From: Zygnema cylindricum
Taxonomy: Eukaryota > Streptophyta > Zygnematophyceae > Zygnematales > Zygnemataceae
DNA: 23,451 bases
Assembly: GCA_037447655.1 (NCBI GenBank)
Contig: JBBHKE010001637.1
Span: forward strand, 1-23,451
Direction of reading: 5' to 3'
Shown: positions 7,829 to 15,474 of the stretch, piece by piece
Numbering within the stretch: the stretch's first letter is position 1
Layout: each line of letters starts with the position of its first letter
Program-made: the position numbers and the translations under genes
The notes under the pieces: generated by a model
Databases searched by the model: none
The model's input: only the letters and a program-made list of their open reading frames with translations
What the model was told of the DNA's origin: nothing

Positions 7829-8278
7829 TTACTTCCTTTCATCCATGACAACTAAGTGCTTAACCATTATGATATCCTTCTTCTCGAGGTCATAGCCTCG
7901 ATATCCTTTGACATCCTCATCGTATCCCACTAGATATCTTAGTTTTCCTTCAGCATCTAGTTTCCAACTCTTTCGATCAAAACTCAGACTATACACTTGA
8001 CTCCCAAATACTTTCAGATTGATACATCCGACTTTCTTCCAACCCATCTCTCATATGGTGTTTCTTCTTTTATAGCTATCCTAAGAACTCTATTTTTGAT
8101 ATAGTTGGCACAGTTCATAGTTTCCGCCCAGAAGAGTTTTCATATTTTTTTATCTGTCAGCATGCTTCGGGCGCTATCACCTAGAGTTCTATTTAGTCTT
8201 TTGGCTACACCGTTTTGTTTTGGATTATTAAAGATAGTCTTTTGATGTTGTACTCTCTTATCTCTCAAGAAATCCTCT
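7829..8278 (-). pseudogene. Ty1/copia integrase, C-terminal half (copia-1)
   Basis: Minus-strand sequence directly left of the solo LTR resumes integrase: EDFLRDKRVQHQKTIFNNP, then QNGVAKRLNRTLGDSARSML. Copia integrases have GVAERxNRT, where the Glu is the third catalytic residue of D-D-35-E. Here its codon (8200-8202) encodes Lys. LFWAETMNCANYIKNR follows, and then the C-terminal block FGSQVYSLSFDRKSWKLD, GKLRYLVGYDEDVKGYR and YDLEKKDIIMVKHLVVMDE, which is the conserved region downstream of the core. Integrase inserts element cDNA into chromosomes. The lost Glu and an in-frame stop before LFWAE show inactivity. Confidence 0.85.
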
Positions 8279-8412
8279 TGTTGAAAAGAGGTAATTAATA
8301 GTTCACTTCCCTATTTTAGTTTTGTTTTAAAGAAAGAGAGTGAGGATCAAAGGCGCGCCATATTTAGAAACTGGCAGTTTTTGCAGATAAGGGTATTTTG
8401 GATAAAATGATA

Positions 8413-8484
8413 TCTAGGTCTAGATTTGAACCTGTGACCTCTAGACTCTTTACAGCCTAACGCCTTAACCATTAAGGCGTTACG
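8413..8484 (-). other. tRNA-like stretch with pol III A- and B-box resemblance
   Basis: On the minus strand, TTAATGGTTAAGGCG resembles an A box and AGGTCACAGGTTCAAATC contains a good B box (GGTTCRANNCC-like), with spacing near that of tRNA genes. The ends do not form a matching acceptor stem and no CCA-proximal structure is visible, so it is not a functional tRNA gene. It may be the head of a tRNA-derived SINE inserted in the solo LTR. Confidence 0.4.
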
Positions 8485-8684
8485 AAACGATACACGTCGC
8501 GGGTTTCATAAATATATAAACATTAACGAAACAGCTAATTAACAGCAGACTAACCAAAATGAGCAATTTCTGCATGTACGCAAATCTGAACCGTGTAAAA
8601 TATGTTTTGATCGGACGGCCGGCATTAAAGCCGCCACGCGAAGTGAGCTTTTCGGCGGCAAACGGATATAGCGTCACGCGGTGC

Positions 8685-8690
8685 CACGTG
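8685..8690 (+). promoter_or_regulatory. G-box CACGTG in the solo LTR
   Basis: CACGTG sits in the context GTGCCACGTGGTGCC. The same motif occurs at corresponding positions in the two related LTRs (11680-11685, 22579-22584). G-boxes are bound by plant bZIP/bHLH factors. Conservation across three diverged copies suggests a U3 element, but regulation is inferred. Confidence 0.5.
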
Positions 8691-8905
8691 GTGCCACATT
8701 ATTTGATACCGGAGAAGATGGGAGGAGGAACCATGGCTTCCGATATGACAGGTGTCACCTTGTAGACCTTGTCGTACAATAGTTGTACAATAAGTACATC
8801 GCCCATTGTACCTTTTTGTACTTTATAGTGTTCCTATTGGACTAGGGTTTAATAGTAGGTAGTCGTGAGTAGGCAGACCGAGACTTAGTAATATTTAGGT
8901 ACCTC

Positions 8906-8934
8906 TCTCTCTAAGAGAGCTTGTAACTATAAAG
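8906..8934 (+). promoter_or_regulatory. Palindrome plus TATA box of the solo LTR
   Basis: CTCTCTCTAAGAGAG (about 8904-8919) is followed closely by TATAAAG (8928-8934). The related LTRs show the same arrangement: CTCTCTCACTGAGAG then TATAAAAA on the minus strand near 11435-11460, and CTCTCTCCGAGAG then TAATACAAAA near 22800-22825. This is the likely core promoter at the U3/R border. Confidence 0.55.
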
Positions 8935-9157
8935 GTCATCTTTGACCAGCCATAACTTACTGCTCGGGTGAGCAAATTCAGTGATTCTTTTTGCGTTTGA
9001 CTCAGGGGAGTCTTGTCCTCACAAGGGTGAGTGTGGTCAGAATATTTGTGTGCCTGGGCGGCGCTTATTCAGCGGGAAAGTAGAAGGGGCAAATATTATC
9101 CTAGAGGCTTTACATAGGCTGCTCATTCTGTGGGTCAATGGAGACCACAGAATTTCA

Positions 9158-9640
9158 CTTCTCAAGGTGATTAGATGTATACTCTCCTCCATTATCACTT
9201 CTAATTCTCTTAATGGGGGTTCCATGCAACTTCTCCCTCCTTGCTTTATATTCTTTAAAATATAGTGGTGCTTCAGACTTATTTTTGAGGAAGAAAACTC
9301 TGGAATATCTGGACAAGTCATCAGTTACGATTAGCATATATCTTTTCCCTCCTACCGAAGGTCCTTTAGATGGTCCCTAGTTATCAGTGCGTACAAGATC
9401 TAGTACCCTTTCCCCTCAATACATGGTTGATTTGGGAAAGGGAAATTTGTGACCCTTACTTTGTGCGGAGCCACTACTATCATATATCACTTCACTATCC
9501 CCAAAGTGAATCCCTTCCAGTACACCCAACTTTTTCATTTCCCTCAATTTGTCCAAATAGACATACCCCAGCCGCTTATGCCATATCATTATCTCGGGAA
9601 CACCAACATAATAAGCATTTTTTTTTCATTTCTCAAGTTA
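9158..9640 (-). pseudogene. Ty1/copia integrase, N-terminal half (copia-1)
   Basis: On the minus strand the GAG-pre-integrase segment reads IMIWHKRLGYVYLDKLREM. The usual second His is Tyr, and the downstream CxxC is replaced by DSSGSAQ before KGHKFPFPKS, so the HHCC zinc site is lost. The core follows. The first aspartate lies in RTDN with a stop just after it, then RYMLIVTDDLSRYSRVFFL, and the second aspartate lies in IRSDNGGEYTSNHLEK, where the solo LTR begins. These blocks are standard for copia integrase (TDD.SR, SDNGGE). Together with 7829-8278 they form one interrupted gene. Confidence 0.85.
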
Positions 9641-10010
9641 AGCCTAAACATTCATTCGTTACCGTTGTCAGCAGTGAAATAGACCTGATCATCATACTTT
9701 GCTGTGAAAGTTCCTTTCCTAGTGTAAGTCTCAAAATCCTTATCATCCAAGATAGAGGTAGAGATGAGATTCTTACTTAACTGAGGTATATAGAGAACAT
9801 CTGAGAATGTCACTATGGAGGTCTAACCCTCCACTAGAACCTTTAGATCTACTGATCCCCCTAGATCTGTACTTAGTACACTCCCATCCCCATACTCTTT
9901 CTCTACAATGAGAATCTTTCTCAACTAAGTAAATAATTGCTTTTTATGCCACATATGCATTGAGGCACCCGAGTCAATAATCGAACCTTCCTCTGAAGCT
10001 TCTCGGATAG
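9641..10010 (-). pseudogene. Ty1/copia protease of copia-1
   Basis: A minus-strand frame contains SEEGSIIDSGASMHMWHKK, the copia protease active site with intact D-S-G (codons at 9967-9975). A stop in the following LFT*LRK stretch breaks the frame. It then resumes with TFSDVLYIPQLSKNLISTS, the conserved LxxVLYxPxLxxNLxS motif, and DDQVYFTAD near the end. Role: polyprotein maturation. The neighbours, gag upstream and integrase downstream, fit exactly. Confidence 0.82.
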
Positions 10011-10019
10011 CTCCGATTG

Positions 10020-11138
10020 CACATTTCTACCTTCTTGGGATCTCTTTCTCCTCTAGTTTTTTGTTGGGAAGAAACTCCCCATCCTCTTCGTCCGAGGTCT
10101 CCTCCTCTCCGAACTCCCCTTTCACTTGTGTGGTCATAAGTGCCTTCTTCTTTTCGGAAGGTCCATCAAATTTGTTCTCCTTCTGCCTCAGCTCTGTCAG
10201 CTTGATACACTCTACCATGTAGTGACCCAGTTTCTTGCAAAAATGGCAAAGCTCTTTTGGAGGATGAGACCCTGTTCCATCCGGTTGGACTCCTCTCCCT
10301 CCTCCACCAAAACTCCCATAAGGTTTCTTTTTCTCTTGATCTCTCCAATTGGTTCACGCGGCTAAGGCCTGACCACTCTTTCCCCTGCTACGAAGCTCAA
10401 TGGTGTTCTCTCTAACCAAGATCATTTCAACCATTGTGATCGAAATCCACCAGCTGTCCAGCAGATCCTGAACCATGTTGAGAATATTGTCATTCTCCTG
10501 TGGGAGCTTTATCAACAAGATGTTCACCTTCTCTTTTTCAAATTCATCAATAAGGTATTCACCTTCTCCTTTTCAAATTCCACTGTTCCAGCACTCTTCA
10601 ACTCCACAAAAAGACATGCCAAATCATTACAAAAGTCAAATTTTCTCCCTCATTTATAAACAAATGCCTAAATTTTCTTATCTGCGAGTTTTTGTTCTTG
10701 AATTGTTCCACTTTTGTAAATGTCTTCAAGTGCCTCCCACTAGGCGGCTGTTATTTCTACATTAAGATGAGGTGTGGCCATTTTCTGAAAAAGGTGACTA
10801 AAGATGAAGTGATATGCGATGGAGTTGTTGAAGGCCCAAACATTAGGGTCATTCTCCTCATTTTTGGGCATTGCTCCTCTATTACGATCTTTGGTGCCAA
10901 TCACGAAGTCAACGGTGTCAGTTTCTCCTTTTCCTCTCCTGCATCGCAGATGGTACTCTCTCCTTTATCATCTTCATTTTTTGACTGCACGTATCATATT
11001 GAGAATCACAGTCCTCCAAATCCCAGTGGGGTGCCATCCCCACACGCCCGCTCACAATACCCTATAATCTCTTTCCAAGAAGTGCTCCCCTCACTATCTT
11101 GTTCCAGTAGATAAACCTTGCTCCATCAAAGATGGAAC
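10020..11138 (-). pseudogene. Ty1/copia gag of copia-1
   Basis: The N-terminal part near 11127-11050 reads SIFDGARFIYWNKIVRG and, after a stop, GIVSGRVG. This is the start pattern of copia gag (FDG.N/RFxxWK...M, LWxxVxG). The middle is broken over several frames, with WAFNNSIAYHFIFSHLF near 10840 and WEALEDIYKS near 10745. The end has an intact CCHC knuckle, CHFCKKLGHYMVEC (10207-10248). A KKALMTTQVKGEFGEEETSD tail then leads to protease. A 35-bp tandem duplication (10523-10583) adds a frameshift. Gag forms the particle and the knuckle binds RNA. The start Met cannot be fixed because the first codons are altered. Confidence 0.72.
10523..10583. repeat. 35-bp tandem duplication in copia-1 gag
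   Basis: TTCACCTTCTCTTTTTCAAA starting near 10523 recurs 35 bp later as TTCACCTTCTCCTTTTCAAA. The length is not a multiple of three, so the duplication shifts the gag frame. Confidence 0.75.
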
Positions 11139-11145
11139 CTTAGAG

Positions 11146-11160
11146 GGTGGGCCCATAACC
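11146..11160 (-). other. Primer-binding site of copia-1 matching the initiator tRNA-Met anticodon arm
   Basis: Immediately after the LTR end (…CAATTGCA on the minus strand) lies GGTTATGGGCCCACC. This is the reverse complement of GGUGGGCCCAUAACC, the anticodon stem-loop of eukaryotic/plant initiator tRNA-Met including the CAU anticodon. It does not match the tRNA 3' end. Priming by a cleaved half of initiator tRNA is known for Drosophila copia and yeast Ty5. The same site occurs next to the LTR at 23050. The tRNA sequence is recalled from general knowledge and not aligned by tool. Confidence 0.72.
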
Positions 11161-11269
11161 TGCAATTGTCTGACCTCCATTAGTACACTGAATATGTAGC
11201 TTGCTTGAAGCCTCCAGGATAATTTTAAGTGCCTCCCTTCCCTTTCGAACAAATGCCACCCTGGCAAGC

Positions 11270-11369
11270 AATGACTCTAATTGCCTTCACCCTTGTGAAG
11301 GCTGGACTCCCGTAAGCCCAATGACTATAGTTTCCTTCACCCTTGTGAAGGCTAGACTCCTCTTAGTCC
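11270..11369. repeat. 50-bp tandem duplication carrying a hairpin, in the copia-1 LTR
   Basis: Units 11270-11319 and 11320-11369 both start AATGACT and both contain CCTTCACCCTTGTGAAGG, a 7-bp perfect stem with a CCTT loop. They lie between the TATA box and the LTR end, so in the transcript they fall in R/U5 or the leader. Confidence 0.85.
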
Positions 11370-11679
11370 AATGCAAAAAAAAGTCTTCAAAACACCCAAC
11401 CACGCGATTAAATATCAAAAGGCAAAAATGTGAGTTTTTATATTAGCTCTCAGTGAGAGAGACGGCTGCCTACCAAATATCTATAAGTCCTAAACCCCTC
11501 TCTAATCCTTGAAGTATTGAGGTTCATAACGAATCAAATGACTGTACATTATAGGAAGGTATTAGTGCCGATGTTCTTTTTGTACGACCACTCTACGACA
11601 TGGCCATGGAGAGGACGTCTGTCATCTTTAGGCTTGTCTCACGGTTTCTCACAAATTCTGCCATCGACTAATACAGTGC

Positions 11680-11685
11680 CACGTG
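11680..11685 (-). promoter_or_regulatory. G-box CACGTG in the copia-1 LTR
   Basis: Context AGTGCCACGTGGCGTC. It lies about 240 bp upstream of the TATA-like box in element orientation, as in the related LTRs. Confidence 0.5.
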
Positions 11686-11893
11686 GCGTCCGGTAATGTG
11701 ACGACCACAAACAGCCAAGGCGGCTATTTGGCAATGGCGTCTTTGATGGAAGCTGTCCGATGTTTAACCAGCTTTTACATCGTACCGTTGAAATTAAGTG
11801 TTCGTATCGTTGAATTCCGTGCTCTTTGTGCGCTTGCAAACTACCTAACTAAATCTATGTTACAGTCCCATAATTGTGTCAATCGACTTTGTC

Positions 11894-11898
11894 TACTT
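11894..11898 (+). repeat. Target-site duplication of gypsy-2, left copy
   Basis: TACTT directly precedes the 5' LTR. The identical TACTT follows the 3' LTR at 19655-19659. Five bases is the usual duplication length for gypsy elements. Confidence 0.92.
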
Positions 11899-12159
11899 TG
11901 TAACAGTAATAGCGGATCGAACTTGTTTATAAAGGGGTATTTAGGTGTTATGATTATAGAATACTAAATTTGGTAGACGTCCGCGAAAGAATCACGCTAT
12001 TTGGAGTTATATTTTAGAAGTTATAGCGATAGGTGTATTTAGGTGAAAGCGTGGGGTCTAAATAACAAGTGGGTATCATTGAAACGGGTTAAGGGTCAAA
12101 TTAGTACCGCGTGTACGTTTCATAAAGTTCTAATGAAACGTTTAGTATGCAGGGTGATT

Positions 12160-12253
12160 CGTTTCGTACAAATTTTAGTACGAAACGTCAATTTCACTTA
12201 AGGGAATTTTGTAGGAAGTTTCGCGTGCGAAATTTGTTACGCACGATCGTGCG
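12160..12253. repeat. Cluster of CpG-containing palindromes in the gypsy-2 5' LTR
   Basis: CGTTTCGTAC at 12160-12169 pairs perfectly with GTACGAAACG at 12178-12187 (8-nt spacer). TTTCGC-GT-GCGAAA occupies 12219-12232. CGCACGATCGTGCG is a perfect 14-bp palindrome at 12240-12253. The 3' LTR keeps the last one intact and the others with single changes. They lie upstream of the TATA-like box, so in U3. Confidence 0.85.
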
Positions 12254-12592
12254 AAGTCGCGTTTCGTTTGGCGCGCACTTTTGCACGTAAATGTTACGTA
12301 GTGAAACGTAACGTTTGATTGGTTAGTAAAGTGCTAAGTAGTTAGTTAGAGATTTCGCACGTTTTTGCATTGGTGAGTCTGAGTCATTGCTTATCAATGA
12401 TTGGCCCAGGTAAAAGCCTGTTAAAACGGAGCGTTGACTTTGGCCTAGCGAGTTCAAGGCGATGATGGATAAATATTGAAGTATAAGAGGAGAGTAGAAA
12501 TCTTTTCCTTTGGAAAACTTTGTGGAAATTCCGACGGATCTTGGTCATGAGCGATTAATACCAAATTGGAGAAAAAGCATTTTTGCATTGAA

Positions 12593-12632
12593 ATCTCTTA
12601 CTAACTAAAAAGTGTTTTAGTAGTTAAGAGAT
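12593..12632. repeat. Imperfect hairpin in gypsy-2 LTR (R/U5 region)
   Basis: Two 18-nt arms, starting ATCTCTTA and ending TTAAGAGAT, surround an AGTG loop with a few central mismatches. It is also present in the 3' LTR near 19385-19425. Its position downstream of the TATA-like box puts it in the transcript. Confidence 0.65.
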
Positions 12633-12856
12633 AGAATTATTAAGAGTGGAATGGAAAAACCTTTAATAAGAAGGGTTGAGCCACGAGGGCAAGAGACCAA
12701 GCTAATGTTATGTGGATAGAAGCTTCTTCTAATTTAAAGTTTATCCTTATGTGAGTGTGGTCCAATGTGGATGTGTATTTTCCAATGTGTGGAATGTGTG
12801 GTTGGAATTGTTTGTAGTAATGGGATTTTGTGAGAGGTAGGAGATTTTGTTACATA

Positions 12857-12868
12857 TGGTATCAAAGC
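12857..12868 (+). other. Primer-binding site of gypsy-2, initiator tRNA-Met 3' end type
   Basis: TGGTATCAAAGC begins two bases after the 5' LTR. Many plant retrotransposons have TGGTATCAGAGC, complementary to the 3' end of initiator tRNA-Met; one position differs here. Confidence 0.85.
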
Positions 12869-13628
12869 TTTGATTAGAAACCAAAGAGAAGTTTGCTCAC
12901 TCGAATATCGACTGCCGTGACCGGTGAGGGTGCTTTAACTTGTGTCGGTAGAACCACAATGTGAAGTGGTAAGGGATTGGAGGGAAACTGAGTGATCACA
13001 CCGCCAACGGCCGCTGGTTAGATGTGGGGCGTGCTCAGGTCTTAAGGACTAAGGTAGGGTGGGCATTGTAGCCACCGCTGAAACTCACTCCATTTACCTA
13101 GAGGCTAAACAAACTTGCCTTCTTTTAGCAATGATTCATATGGAGAGGGAGGGCTTGAAGCCATGAAGGGTGAGGATGTGAGGATTACAGAGTAAAAGAT
13201 CCTGATGTAGTGGGAAGTGGGAAATTTGCTAATGGAGGAGAAGGAAAGTGGAGTACTTTACTTCTTCAAGAGCAAAAGAGTCTAGAATGAATCAAAACTT
13301 TTCAAACCCTAAATTGTTACCTTTGATTGCTTTTAATTTTGCTGTTGCAAAATTTGTGGTTAAATCTTACCTTTGAGAGCTTTCAATTTTGCTGTTGCAA
13401 AATTTGTGGGGAAATTCTTACCTTTTGTTTCAATGTTGGGAAATTGAAGTCTGAATTTGCATTAACTTACTGTCAATTTTATTTTTTATTATTTCTCAGA
13501 TTTTGACATTTTCAAAGGATTCATTAAGGAGAAGAAGTCTTGGATTGGAACAATCTTACGACTTCAAATTTGCAGCAAATTTCTTTGGGAAATTATATTC
13601 CTTCTTTCCTTTTGCTTGATTTCATTGT
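12869..13628 (+). other. Untranslated leader of gypsy-2
   Basis: About 760 bp between primer site and gag with no supported coding sequence. The right half is AT-rich and contains the 50-bp duplication at 13317-13417. Confidence 0.6.
13317..13417. repeat. About 50-bp tandem duplication in the gypsy-2 leader
   Basis: Unit one (13317-13366) and unit two (13367-13417) share TTACCTTTGA and AATTTTGCTGTTGCAAAATT. A partial third start, TTACCTTTTG, follows at 13418. Confidence 0.85.
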
Positions 13629-14943
13629 GTGATAATGACAAATTCTGCATGGAAACGTGAAATGGAGAATGCTTTAAATGTGTTGAAGAAGCATACTGTA
13701 AAATTGGTCAAAAGATTTAATAATCATGCTGCCGCTCAGGATGAAATCATTTCCGAATTGAAAAGTGAATTGAAAGTTGTTAAAGAAAATGTAAATGTTT
13801 CAAATGTGAAATTAGATGAACTTATTAACTTAATTCAGACCAAAAATGATATTAATGACCAAAAGGGTGAAAGTAGTAAAAGGAATGCCAATTTTAGGGA
13901 GGATGATCGTGATAGACCTAAGAAGATAAGAGATATGAAATTGTCTATTATTAGTGAGGCACCATCGTTTGATGGTAAGAAGATTGATGAGTTGGATGCT
14001 TGGATTTTTCATATGGAGTATTATTAGGAATTGAGAAATTGTGATCGTGATGATTACACTTATTTTGCTGTTAGCTGTCTGAAAGGCGATGCTCAAATTT
14101 GGTATTACACTCAGAGAAGGTCTAAATTGATTCCTGATGATCTTAATTGGGAAACTTTTAAAACCGTGATCAAATCGCAATTCTTCTGTGTCACTTTTAA
14201 ATCCAGAATGGAAGAAAAGTGGTTGAACTGTAAGTAGACTGGATCCGTGAAGGATTACATTGTGGAATTTGACTCATCTAGCATTCACGTCATAGGTTTG
14301 ACTAATAAAATGGCTAAGTTGCATTTCTTAAATTATCTAAACCGTATACTGAAATCGGATTTGAAACATCAAAAATTTAATAATTTGAAAGAATTACAAG
14401 ACAAGGCATTGGAATTAGAGGATCAGTTGGGGTATAATCGGGAAACTATATCACTTAAGGGTAATTTGAATGAAGTATTAGAGTGGGTGAGGGGGAATTT
14501 GTGGATGAGGGTCTGAATGCTGGTCCAGTGAATAGGCAAAATATTTTTAGGGGAAATCAGAAGGGTGGACACAGTGTTAATGCAAGAAACAAATTTAACA
14601 ATAGAGGGGGATACATTAAGAGTCCTAAACCAAGCATTAATAGTCAAAAGCCTAACCTTACCATCCCCACATGCACTATTTATCAAAAAAAGGGTCATAG
14701 AGCATTTGAGTGTGCACAAATGAAAAAGATTAACTTTTATAACTGAGGAGAGGAGGGACATTTTAGTAGAGAGTGCACGAAACCCAAAAAGAAAGTCACT
14801 TGTTTCAAATGCGGAGGTCCAGATCATTACGCTAAAGACTGTACAGATAAAGGTTCTCTCAAAAGAGTCGATGTAAATGAAGGCCTCCAAGAGGATATTG
14901 CATTATACCTAGCTGAGCAGGAAGCCCAAGAGGTGGGAAACGG
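13629..14943 (+). pseudogene. gag of gypsy-2 with three CCHC knuckles
   Basis: The start is ATG 13635, or the preceding in-frame codon at 13629, and the frame runs 13629-14516 with stops at 14025-14027 and 14235-14237. Residues about 6-70 form a coiled coil (ENALNVLKKH, DEIISELKSELKVVKENVNV). The Retrotrans_gag domain follows (APSFDGKKIDELDAWIFHME, CLKGDAQIWYYTQR, NWETFKTVIKSQF, then GSVKDYIVEFD, LEDQLGYN). After a frameshift near 14500 come three tandem knuckles: 14672-14713 with its second Cys changed to Tyr; 14735-14776 with the first two Cys changed to Phe and stop; and 14801-14842 intact (CFKCGGPDHYAKDC). Gag would form particles and package RNA. Confidence 0.88.
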
Positions 14944-15474
14944 AAAGGACTAACTGAAAGTCCTCAGTTGAGTCAACCGGATCCAGAAGTTCAAGAGTTA
15001 ACTCTGGAGGGCAAATTAATGAATGGAAAAGTTAGGATAGCTAAATTTATTATGATTCTCACTACACTACATAGTTTAAAGAATCCTTCTGATGAAATTC
15101 TCAACAACAGACCTATTTTAGGACAGTTAAGTAATGATGACACCAAACACAGTTTGATTAGATTTCAGTCATTAGTGGAAGGAAAACTGTTGAGAGTAAT
15201 GGTTGATTCAGGTGCCACACATAATTATATTTCACATAGATTTGTAGAGGAAAATAAAATTCCTACTGTCATAAGGGAAAAGCCTTTACATGCTTAAGTG
15301 GCAGATGGTAATAAGTCCAGATTAGACTTACAAACTGACACGATAGAAGTTGATATCCAGGGTTATAAAATGAAAGTTGTGTGTTAAATAATGAATTTGG
15401 GAAGTGAAGAACTAATTCTGGGAAAGCCTTAGTTTAGTGAACACAATCCTCAAATTAATTGGAAAATTAACACC
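14944..15474 (+). pseudogene. Aspartic protease of gypsy-2
   Basis: The frame starting near 14968 contains LIRFQSLVEGKLLRVMVDSG and then ATHNYISHRFVEE. This is the chromovirus-type protease with intact D-S-G (codons at 15205-15213). A TAA at 15295-15297 and further stops near 15388 and 15430 interrupt the same frame. Between them lie VADGNKSRLDLQTDTIEVDI and LGSEELILGKP, the conserved C-terminal half (ILGxxWL region, with W now a stop). Gag is upstream and RT downstream. Confidence 0.85.

Larger units (their letters stand above)
8279..9157 (+). mobile_element. Solo LTR of the copia-1 family inserted in the copia-1 integrase
   Basis: The element begins TGTTGAAAAG and ends GAATTTCA (TG...CA). 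The flanking pentanucleotides CCTCT (8274-8278) and CTTCT (9158-9162) look like a 5-bp target duplication with one mismatch. Copia integrase coding sequence on the minus strand stops at one side and resumes on the other, one nucleotide out of frame. From about 8590 to 9157 it aligns by eye with the LTRs at 11161-11898 (opposite orientation) and 22330-23050. Shared blocks include TGTAAAA..TGTTTTGATCGGACGG, a CACGTGG motif, a CTCTCT..AGAGAG palindrome and TTATCCTAGAGGCTT. No internal coding sequence is present, so it is a solo LTR. Confidence 0.75.
6600..11898 (-). mobile_element. Ty1/copia retrotransposon, nested and truncated (copia-1)
   Basis: Read on the minus strand from right to left: partial 5' LTR (11898-11161), primer-binding site (11160-11146), gag (about 11138-10020), protease (about 10010-9640), integrase (about 9640-7830, split by a solo LTR), pre-RT linker and reverse transcriptase (about 7430-6600). 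This GAG-PR-INT-RT order is diagnostic of Ty1/copia. RNase H and the 3' LTR are not recognised. A complete gypsy element begins exactly at 11899, inside or at the edge of the 5' LTR. Multiple stops, frameshifts and lost catalytic residues show a dead copy. Confidence 0.88.
11161..11898 (-). mobile_element. 5' LTR of copia-1, interrupted by gypsy-2
   Basis: In minus orientation this LTR ends CAATTGCA at 11161, directly followed by the primer site. It shares many blocks with the plus-strand LTRs at 8279-9157 and 22330-23050: GATGTAAAAGCTGG..ATCGGACAG, the G-box, the CTCTCT/GAGAG palindrome with TATAAAAA (rc at about 11435-11442), and ATTATCCTGGAGGCTTC. Compared with the solo LTR, roughly the first 200 bp are missing at the right. 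A gypsy element starts at 11899, so the rest is either beyond it or lost. Confidence 0.7.
11899..12854 (+). repeat. 5' LTR of gypsy-2 (956 bp)
   Basis: It starts TGTAACAGTAATAGCGG and ends GGAGATTTTGTTACA, with 7-bp terminal inverted repeats TGTAACA/TGTTACA. It matches 18686-19654 along its full length. A TATA-like TATAAGAGG is at about 12482. A CpG-rich palindrome cluster (12160-12253) and an imperfect 18-bp-arm hairpin (12593-12632) are annotated separately. Confidence 0.95.

Noticed and set aside
8413-8484. Functional tRNA gene on the minus strand
   Set aside because: A- and B-box-like sequences are present, but there is no matching acceptor stem and no clear anticodon arm.
8559-8765. Small open frame of about 68 codons in the solo LTR
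   Set aside because: It lies in the U3 region of an LTR, is not conserved in the related LTRs and resembles no protein.
9370-9780. Plus-strand open frame of about 136 codons
   Set aside because: It is antisense to recognisable copia protease/integrase sequence and has no domain of its own.
4337-11898. One single copia element covering both minus-strand blocks
   Set aside because: Both blocks contain their own gag knuckle and protease with different sequences, so at least two elements are present.
12240-12253. Bacterial-type operator or rho-independent terminator, also considered for 2402-2420
   Set aside because: The context is a eukaryotic LTR retrotransposon; palindromes are not followed by T-runs and no bacterial genes are present.
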